From Cyanobium gracile_A (GTDB lineage: Bacteria; Cyanobacteriota; Cyanobacteriia; PCC-6307; Cyanobiaceae), in assembly GCF_034931305.1 (NCBI RefSeq), contig NZ_JAYGHY010000056.1, positions 1 through 18,513 of the forward strand: DNA of 18,513 bases, written 5' to 3'. Below are positions 13,365 through 18,513 of the stretch, in pieces; within the stretch, counting starts at the first letter, position 1, and the number at the start of each line of letters is the position of its first letter. The notes beneath the pieces were generated by a model, which was given only the letters and a program-made list of their open reading frames with translations, did no database searches and was not told where the DNA came from. Both the position numbers and the translations under genes were made by a program.

Positions 13365-14030
13365 ATGGCCACCGTTCTGATCACCGGCACCAACCGCGGC
13401 ATCGGCCTGGAGTACTGCCGCCAGCTCCAGGCCAGGGGCGACACGGTGGTGGCGGTCTGCCGCCGCCCGTCGCCGGAACTGGAGGCGCTCGGGGTGCGCA
13501 TCGAGGCAGGGGTCGACCTCACCGACGGGGCCGCCATCGCCGATCTGGTGGGCCGGCTGGGCTCGCTGGCCATCGACGGGCTGATCCTCAATGCCGGCCT
13601 GCTGGAGCGCACCAGCCTGGACAACCTGGACGTCGAGAGCCTGCGGCGCCAGTTCGAGGTGAACGCCATTGCCCCCCTGCGGCTCACCCAGGCCCTGCTG
13701 GGCCATCTGCCGCCGGGCGCCAAGGTGATCCTGATGACCAGCCGCATGGGCTCGATCGACGACAACAGCTCCGGCGGCGCCTACGGCTACCGGATGTCGA
13801 AGGTGGCGCTCTGCATGGCCGGCAAGTCGCTGGCCATCGACCTGCGGCCCCGCGGCATCGCCGTGGCCCTTCTCCATCCCGGCCTGGTGCGCACCCGCAT
13901 GACGGGCTTCAGCGACCAGGCCATCAGCACCGAGGACTCCGTGCACGGCCTGCTGGCCCGCATCGATGCCCTCACCCTGGAGACCAGCGGCAGCTTCTGG
14001 CACGCCAACGGCCAGGTGCTGCCCTGGTAG
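13365..14030 (+). CDS. SDR family oxidoreductase (C-factor/sniffer-like)
   Basis: A 221-residue classical short-chain dehydrogenase. It has the cofactor loop TGTNRGIG (7-14), LNAG (75-78), the structural Asn in VNAIAP (N100), and a catalytic Tyr-Lys pair in YRMSK (Y142, K146); the serine is S126 or S130 in MTSRMGSI. The segment SRMGSIDDNSSGGAYGYRMSK and the short length match the CsgA/C-factor and carbonyl-reductase 'sniffer' subgroup. It should reduce or oxidise a small carbonyl/alcohol with NAD(P)(H); a basic residue after the first strand (VCRRP) leans toward NADP. The ATG at 13365 starts the fold directly. A TACGAT of the -10 type (13334-13339) lies upstream. It ends 18 bases from the convergent ChaN-PDZ gene. 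Confidence 0.93.
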   Translation: MATVLITGTNRGIGLEYCRQLQARGDTVVAVCRRPSPELEALGVRIEAGVDLTDGAAIADLVGRLGSLAIDGLILNAGLLERTSLDNLDVESLRRQFEVNAIAPLRLTQALLGHLPPGAKVILMTSRMGSIDDNSSGGAYGYRMSKVALCMAGKSLAIDLRPRGIAVALLHPGLVRTRMTGFSDQAISTEDSVHGLLARIDALTLETSGSFWHANGQVLPW

Positions 14031-14048
14031 GGCCGGCGGCAACGGTGC

Positions 14049-15203
14049 TTACGGGCCCGGCAGGGCCAGCTGCAGCACCAGGCTCCGGCCGCCGCGTTCG
14101 AAGCGCAGGCCGAGGGGCCGGCCCGCCGGGTGGGCGGCCAGCCGCTCGATCACCTGGCGGGCGCTGCTGACCGGCTGGCCATCGATCGCCGTGATCCGAT
14201 CACCGACCCGCAGGCCGGAGCGCTCCGCCAACGAAGCTGGGGCCACCTGGTGGATCTCCACCCGGCCAGCGTGGGTCTCCAGGTACACCCCAAGCTTCAG
14301 GCCTGCCGGTGGCGGCGACACCACCCCGAACACGGCCGTGGCCAGCCCTGGCTGCAGCACGGCGCAGTCGAGCCCGGCGTCCCAGGGCAGCAACCAGGCC
14401 GCCTCGCCCAGCCCCAGGGCCTGCAGCTGGTGGGGCACGCCGTGACCCCCGGCCAAGTGGCCGTTGCCGATGAGCGCCACCACCGGGGCCCCGGGGTGGC
14501 GACGGCGGCGGTCGGCGATGGTCTCGGCCATGGCCCGGTCCCAAAGCTGCTGGCTTTCGACGAAGCGAACGAAGGAGGGATCCTCCAGGCCGGGGCGCCG
14601 CTGGCCGCTGTTGGGAACGAAGGGATGGTGCTGCCAGAGCCGGTGCAGCTGGACCTGGTAGGCCCGGCTCGCCGGTGCCGGACGGCCCACCCCTTCCCGT
14701 TCGCTGGCGGGCACCGCCGCCAGGCCCTCAGCCCGCACCCGCCGCACCAGCTGGCGCTCCACGTTCAGGGCGAGCAGCGGCACGCGCCGGTCACGGGCGA
14801 AGCGCAGGATCGGCAGGTAGAGCTCGGCGTCGTAGCCCCAGATGGCCGGCCAGTCGAGGGCCTCGAGGAAGGCGCGCTCCTCCAGCTCCCCGGCCACCCA
14901 GCGGTCGAGCACCGGCTGGAGTCGGCGCGGCACCATCTCCAGGCCGAGGCTCAGGTCGGGGCGCCGGGTCTGTAACGCTGCAAGCGTGGCCAGCTGCCAC
15001 TGGTGGTGGGCGGCGCTGTCGTGGCGTTCGCCCAGCAGCACCGCCGGCCGCCGGGCCAGGCGATCGAGCAGGTCATCGACCGCCAGCGCCCGCGGACCGG
15101 CGGCGGTGGGCTCCACCCAGGCCCCCGGGGGCACACAGGCGCTGGTGGCCGCAAGCCCAGGCACCCCCAGCAGGGCAGCCAGGCCCAGGGCCAGGCCGGC
15201 CAC
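14049..15203 (-). CDS. ChaN-like iron/haem-binding protein with C-terminal PDZ domain
   Basis: A 384-residue exported protein. The N-terminus is a hydrophobic signal (GLALGLAALLGVPGLAATSA) ending before C23; the cleavage site is not a strong lipobox. Residues about 40-285 match the ChaN/Cofac_haem_bdg family: LLGERHDSAAHH (57-67), LGLEM (86-90), WGYD and IGNGHLAGGHG (245-255), whose histidines can bind haem or iron. Residues about 300-382 are a PDZ domain (VAPASLAERSGLRVGDRITAIDGQPV), an addition absent from short ChaN lipoproteins. It follows the PhnD-like gene by 23 bases on the same strand, so it is likely co-transcribed. The GTG start gives an uncharged signal peptide; a CTG at 15230-15228 would add TPLGRWHR and overlap the upstream stop, so the true start is uncertain. 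Confidence 0.85.
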   Translation of the reverse strand: MAGLALGLAALLGVPGLAATSACVPPGAWVEPTAAGPRALAVDDLLDRLARRPAVLLGERHDSAAHHQWQLATLAALQTRRPDLSLGLEMVPRRLQPVLDRWVAGELEERAFLEALDWPAIWGYDAELYLPILRFARDRRVPLLALNVERQLVRRVRAEGLAAVPASEREGVGRPAPASRAYQVQLHRLWQHHPFVPNSGQRRPGLEDPSFVRFVESQQLWDRAMAETIADRRRRHPGAPVVALIGNGHLAGGHGVPHQLQALGLGEAAWLLPWDAGLDCAVLQPGLATAVFGVVSPPPAGLKLGVYLETHAGRVEIHQVAPASLAERSGLRVGDRITAIDGQPVSSARQVIERLAAHPAGRPLGLRFERGGRSLVLQLALPGP

Positions 15204-15226
15204 CCGGTGCCAGCGACCGAGCGGGG

Positions 15227-16177
15227 TCAGCGGATCTTGCCGGTCTGGCGGCCCACATCTTCGATCATGGTGTAGGCCTTGGCGTTGGCGGCGGTGAACT
15301 GCTTGGCCCCGAACAGGGCCAGGATCTGCTTCTGGGTGGGGTTGCTGGCGCGCCAGCTGAGGATCGACTGCTGCACCTTGGTGGTGAAGCCCTTGCCGAA
15401 GCGCTTGTCGAGGTCGGGCTGGGCGATCCAGTGGTAATCGGGGTAGCCCGACGACCTCCAGAGGGCGAACACCTTGGCGGGGTTGGCCTTGCCGTCACGC
15501 AGGCTGGCACTCCACACCTGCTCGTTCACGGCACCGGCGTCATAGGCGCCGCTCTGCACCAGGGCGATGGTGGCGTCGTGGCTGCCGCTGAAGCCGGGCG
15601 CGCCGCCAGCGAAGTCCGACAGCTTCACCCCCGCCTTGCCGAGGAAGAACTGGGGCATGAGCCGACCGGACGTGGAGCTTTCGGAGCCGAAGGTGAAGCG
15701 CTTGCCCTTCAGTTCGCTCAGGCCCTTGGCGTTGGTGATGGGCTTGAGACCGCTGCGGCTGTTGGCGATGAAGATCGTGCGGAACGAGACGTCGATGTCG
15801 CGCTGGGCGAGCACCCGGGCACCGGGCTTCTGCAGCCGGGCCTGAACGCCGGTGAGGCCGCCGAACCAGACCAGATCCAGGGCACCGGTGCGGAAGGCGC
15901 TGACGGCAGCGGCGTAGTCGACCACCGGCACGTAGACCACCTTCACCCCCAGCTGACGGCTGAGTTCATTGGCCACCAGTGGATAGAGGCGGTTGAGCTT
16001 CTCCGGCTTCTGGTCGGGAATGGCACCGAGGCGCAGCACCTTCTGGCTTTGCTGGGCCCCTGCGGGAGCCAGCAGCCCGGGAAGGGGGGCGGCGGGGGGC
16101 GCCAGCAGGGGCAGCAACGCCAGCGACACCCCCATCAGGGCGGCGGTGGCGGTGGTGCGGATCCGGAACATGCTCAT
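15227..16177 (-). CDS. Putative selenate/oxyanion ABC transporter substrate-binding protein (PhnD-like)
   Basis: A 316-residue periplasmic binding protein. A signal peptide (about 1-41, ending AGA) is followed by the PhnD-type fold: LRLGAIPDQKPEKLNRLYP (48-66), VDYAAAVSAFRTGALDLVWFG (86-106) and the probable anion-binding SESSTSGRLMP (165-175). It then has GGAPGFSGSHDATIALVQSG and YPDYHW. This sequence style matches the PhnD relatives annotated as 'putative selenate ABC transporter substrate-binding protein', which tend to occur near selD. Context agrees: it is divergent from mnmH/selU across 85 bases, and selD is next. Its ATPase and permease are not adjacent; the PhnC/PhnE-like pair at 9574-11903 is the likely partner. 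Selenate versus selenite, phosphonate or phosphite is not settled by sequence. The start is ATG 16177; a second ATG lies at 16171. Confidence 0.9.
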   Translation of the reverse strand: MSMFRIRTTATAALMGVSLALLPLLAPPAAPLPGLLAPAGAQQSQKVLRLGAIPDQKPEKLNRLYPLVANELSRQLGVKVVYVPVVDYAAAVSAFRTGALDLVWFGGLTGVQARLQKPGARVLAQRDIDVSFRTIFIANSRSGLKPITNAKGLSELKGKRFTFGSESSTSGRLMPQFFLGKAGVKLSDFAGGAPGFSGSHDATIALVQSGAYDAGAVNEQVWSASLRDGKANPAKVFALWRSSGYPDYHWIAQPDLDKRFGKGFTTKVQQSILSWRASNPTQKQILALFGAKQFTAANAKAYTMIEDVGRQTGKIR

Positions 16178-16262
16178 CGGGGTTGGGAAGCTCTGGCGGC
16201 CTTTGGTCCACTATGGCCATCAGGTGGGCGCCGGACTGCCCCCTCTTCCCTGGGTCAGCACC
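16178..16262. promoter_or_regulatory. Divergent control region between the PhnD-like gene and mnmH/selU
   Basis: These 85 bases must hold the promoters for both directions. The only symmetry I see is ATGGCCAT (16213-16220), a perfect 8-bp palindrome; no clear -35/-10 pair or Shine-Dalgarno could be assigned. A shared region would let importer and tRNA-modification genes respond together. Confidence 0.3.
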
Positions 16263-17303
16263 ATGGCGGCCTGCCTCCCCATCGACACCTTTCTGGGGAG
16301 CAGCGGTGCGCTGATTGACGTGCGCACCCCGGCCGAGTTCCGTCAGGGCCACATCCCGGGAGCCTGCAATCTGCCCCTGTTCAGTGATGCGGAACGGGCC
16401 GAGGTGGGCACGCTCTACAAGCAGCAGGGCCGCCAGGCCGCCGTGCTGCGGGGCCTGGCCCTGGTGGGTCCGCGGATGGAGGCCATGGCGGCCGAGCTGG
16501 TGGCCTGGAGTGAGCGCACGGCCGGGGCGCCCCTGCGGCTGCACTGCTGGCGCGGCGGCATGCGTTCGGCCAGCGTCGCCTGGCTGGCCCAGCAGCTGGA
16601 GCTGCCGGTGCTGCTGCTGGAGGGTGGCTACAAGAGCTACCGGCGCTGGGTGCTGGAACTGTTCGAGCGGTCCTGGCCCCTGCAGCTGCTGGGGGGCCGC
16701 ACCGGCAGCGGCAAGACCGAGCTGCTGCTGGCCCTGCAGGCGCTGGGGGCGGCGGTGGTGGACCTGGAGGGCCTGGCCCACCATCGCGGCAGCAGCTTCG
16801 GTGGCCTGGGCCTGCCGGAACAGCCCAGCTCCGAGCACTACGAGAATCGGCTGGCGGCGGCCCTGGCGCCCCTGGCCGCTGCCGACCAGATCTGGTTGGA
16901 GGCTGAAAGCGCCATGGTGGGGCGCTGCCGCATTCCCGCTGGCCTCTGGCGCCAGATGAAGGCCGCGCCGGTGCTGGCGGTGGAGCGGCCCCTCCAGGAG
17001 CGGGTGGACCACCTGGTGGAGATCTACGGCGCCCAGGATCCCCTCGCCCTGGCGGAGGCCACCCGGCGCATCGCCAAGCGGCTGGGGCCCCAGCGCACCG
17101 CCCTGGCCCTCGAGGCGATCGAGCAGGGCGACTGGGCCACCGCCTGCCGCCAGATGCTCGACTATTACGACCGCTGCTACGACCACGACCTCGACAGCCA
17201 TGCCTGTTCGGCGGTGGATCTGGGCGGTCTGGCGGCGCCGGAGGCCGCCCGCGAGCTGATCAGCCGGGGCCTGGTGACGCTGCAGCAGCGTCCCGCCGAC
17301 TGA
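16263..17303 (+). CDS. mnmH: tRNA 2-selenouridine synthase (SelU/MnmH)
   Basis: A 346-residue protein matching SelU. An N-terminal rhodanese domain (about 1-120) starts with LIDVRTPAEFRQGHIPGACNLP and carries the catalytic cysteine C95 in LHCWRGGMRS. A P-loop domain follows with GRTGSGKT (145-152), then HRGSSFG, the family's nucleic-acid/nucleotide-binding part. The enzyme uses selenophosphate to convert 2-thiouridine at the wobble position of Lys, Glu and Gln tRNAs to 2-selenouridine, by way of a geranylated intermediate. The substrate comes from SelD, encoded convergently; the last 44 bases of the two genes overlap on opposite strands. ATG 16263 is chosen since the rhodanese fold starts there; upstream in-frame sequence is antisense to the PhnD-like gene. 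No Shine-Dalgarno is obvious. Confidence 0.96.
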   Translation: MAACLPIDTFLGSSGALIDVRTPAEFRQGHIPGACNLPLFSDAERAEVGTLYKQQGRQAAVLRGLALVGPRMEAMAAELVAWSERTAGAPLRLHCWRGGMRSASVAWLAQQLELPVLLLEGGYKSYRRWVLELFERSWPLQLLGGRTGSGKTELLLALQALGAAVVDLEGLAHHRGSSFGGLGLPEQPSSEHYENRLAAALAPLAAADQIWLEAESAMVGRCRIPAGLWRQMKAAPVLAVERPLQERVDHLVEIYGAQDPLALAEATRRIAKRLGPQRTALALEAIEQGDWATACRQMLDYYDRCYDHDLDSHACSAVDLGGLAAPEAARELISRGLVTLQQRPAD

Positions 17304-18513
17304 CCACCCGCCCGATCACGGCTGCCGCCCCGAAGCCTGCGGCGCGGAGATCGGCCAGGGCCGCGGGCGCCTCGGCCGCCGGCAGGGCCGCCAGCAGCGG
17401 TCCGCAGGTCTGGGGATCGATCAGCAGCCCCCGCAGCGCCTCCGCCCGCCCACCCTCCCCCAGCAGCCGCACGGGCCCCTCCAGCAGGGACAGGGCCGCA
17501 GCGTTGGCGGGGGCCAGGGAGCTGGCGAAGCCCCGCTCGAGCAACTCCAGGGCGCCGGGATAGGCGGTGATGGCGGCGGCGTCGAGCTCCACCGCCACCC
17601 CCGCACCGGAGGCGGCCAGCATCTCGCCCAGGTGGCCCAGCAGACCGAAGCCGGTGATATCGGTGCAGGCGCCGCAGTCGTGGGCGGCCAGCAGGGGCAC
17701 CAGGGAGGCCTGGCTTCGCTGCATCGCCGTGATCACCGCCTCCATCCAGGCAGGCGCAACGGCGCCGGCCATGGCCGCGGCGAACAGCACGCCGCTGCCC
17801 AACGGCCGGCTCAGCAGCAAGGCATCACCGGGCCGCAGAGGGCCCTTGCGCCAGTGGCCTGCGGGCGCCACCCGCCCGTTCACTGTGAGGGCCAGGGCCA
17901 GGCCCGCCCCGTCACGGCCCTCGAGGGTGTGGCCACCGATCAGGGCGGCCCCGAGGGGCTCCAGCACCGAGCGCACCCCCGCCAGGGTCTGCAGCAGCAG
18001 CTCCTCCTGAACGGCCGCGGCGGCCTCCGGCACCGTCACCAGGGCCTGGACGCTCTCCACCGCCGCGCCGCTGGCCCACAGGTCGCTGCAGGCATGCAAC
18101 GTGGTGAGGCGGCCGTTCAGCCAGGGGTCGTCCACCAGGGCCGGGAAGCCGTCCACGCTCTGCAGCCACAGGCGGCCGTCGGCGCCGGTGGCCACCACGG
18201 CAGCGTCTTCCGCCGCTGGCGCCCGGACGGTCGGATCGAGCCTGGCCAGGGCGGCCGTCAGCGGGGCGGCGCCCAGCTTGGCGGCGCAGCCGCGGCAGGC
18301 CATGGCGGCCTGGCCGTCCGGGGCCATGGGCTGGAGGTCGGCGAAGCGCGCCATGAAGGCCGCATCGATGCGCTGCTTCCAGTGCCAGATCCAGCCGGCC
18401 GGCCCCAGGGCCACCGGTCCGAAAAAGGCCAGGGCCCTGGGTCCATCGGGGTGCCAGCCGCCGTCGCCGAGCAGCTGCAGGGCCCGCGGCTGGGGCCGCC
18501 AGGGCCGCAGCGA
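17260..18513 (-). CDS. selD: Selenide, water dikinase SelD, fused form (5' end cut by window)
   Basis: 417 residues are present and the frame is open to the window edge. The first ~65 residues (RPWRPQPRALQLLGDGGWHP, later FFGPVALGPAGWIWHWKQRID) are the tail of the pyridine-nucleotide-disulfide (NDH-like) oxidoreductase domain found fused ahead of SelD in cyanobacteria; most of that domain lies outside. SelD proper begins near CRGCAAKLG: the catalytic cysteine is at 18288-18286 and the lysine at 18279-18277, spaced as C17/K20 of E. coli SelD. It continues with ACSDLWASGA, LIGGHT and TDITGFGLLGHLGEM. It makes selenophosphate from ATP and selenide; the flavoprotein half may supply the reduced selenium (inference). 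The internal GTG at 18414 is not the real start. Its stop lies inside the end of mnmH. Confidence 0.95.
   Translation of the reverse strand, partial: SLRPWRPQPRALQLLGDGGWHPDGPRALAFFGPVALGPAGWIWHWKQRIDAAFMARFADLQPMAPDGQAAMACRGCAAKLGAAPLTAALARLDPTVRAPAAEDAAVVATGADGRLWLQSVDGFPALVDDPWLNGRLTTLHACSDLWASGAAVESVQALVTVPEAAAAVQEELLLQTLAGVRSVLEPLGAALIGGHTLEGRDGAGLALALTVNGRVAPAGHWRKGPLRPGDALLLSRPLGSGVLFAAAMAGAVAPAWMEAVITAMQRSQASLVPLLAAHDCGACTDITGFGLLGHLGEMLAASGAGVAVELDAAAITAYPGALELLERGFASSLAPANAAALSLLEGPVRLLGEGGRAEALRGLLIDPQTCGPLLAALPAAEAPAALADLRAAGFGAAAVIGRVVSRRDAAAASPGPG

Noticed and set aside
14021..14066. GCCCTG ... CAGGGC as a terminator between the SDR and ChaN-PDZ genes
   Set aside because: The arms are 34 bases apart, with only a weak inner pairing, so the hairpin is not convincing.
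14675..16262. Long rightward open frames over the ChaN-PDZ and PhnD-like genes, including an upstream extension of mnmH
   Set aside because: They are antisense shadows of two genes with clear family motifs and signal peptides.

Overview
The window looks like chromosomal DNA of a high-GC, unicellular picocyanobacterium (Cyanobium, Vulcanococcus or a freshwater/euryhaline Synechococcus). Reasons: very GC-rich, GC3-biased coding; tight packing; a selenophosphate synthetase (SelD) fused behind a flavoprotein-type domain, with tRNA 2-selenouridine synthase beside it; and a lipid kinase with a methylglyoxal-synthase-like N-terminus. The placement rests on protein style only. I see no rRNA, tRNA, CRISPR array, transposase or integron, and no gene-free stretch longer than 145 bases. 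Only one perfect cyanobacterial HIP1 octamer was noticed.

Layout. 1-63: possible 5' end of a leftward gene cut by the window edge. 138-3004: rightward pair, a MGS-like/diacylglycerol-kinase fusion and a metallophosphoesterase, overlapping as GTGA. 3001-4206: leftward pair, a nitroreductase followed by a GNAT acetyltransferase. 4351-5370: a rightward COMT-type O-methyltransferase. 5386-5580: a small leftward two-helix membrane protein. 5661-7858: rightward moaB and a MscS-type channel, overlapping as TGATG. 7859-8317: a leftward small secreted protein. 8357-8848: a rightward GuaD-type guanine deaminase. 8874-11903: a leftward operon with an ABC ATPase (PhnC-like), a two-domain permease (PhnE-like) and a membrane-anchored ABM-domain protein. 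11987-14030: rightward DoxX-like protein, cation diffusion facilitator and short-chain dehydrogenase. 14049-16177: a leftward PhnD-like binding protein followed by a ChaN-PDZ protein. 16263-17303: rightward mnmH/selU. 17260-18513: leftward selD, cut at its 5' end.

The unifying theme of the right half is probably selenium. The periplasmic protein at 15227-16177 strongly resembles the PhnD-like family generally annotated as 'putative selenate ABC transporter substrate-binding protein'. It is transcribed divergently from mnmH/selU, which converges on selD with a 44-nt overlap. The only ABC ATPase and permease in the window are of the matching PhnC/PhnE type but lie in a separate operon about 3.3 kb away. 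Together these would import an oxyanion (selenate or selenite is inferred, not shown), make selenophosphate (SelD) and place selenium at the tRNA wobble uridine (SelU). No selA, selB or selC is in the window, so the selenouridine branch is the only one supported here.

Other structure: convergent gene ends are nearly gapless, and several carry hairpins or palindromes that include the stop codons, notably a perfect 16-bp palindrome at 7851-7866. Several starts are GTG, and many starts lack a visible Shine-Dalgarno sequence.
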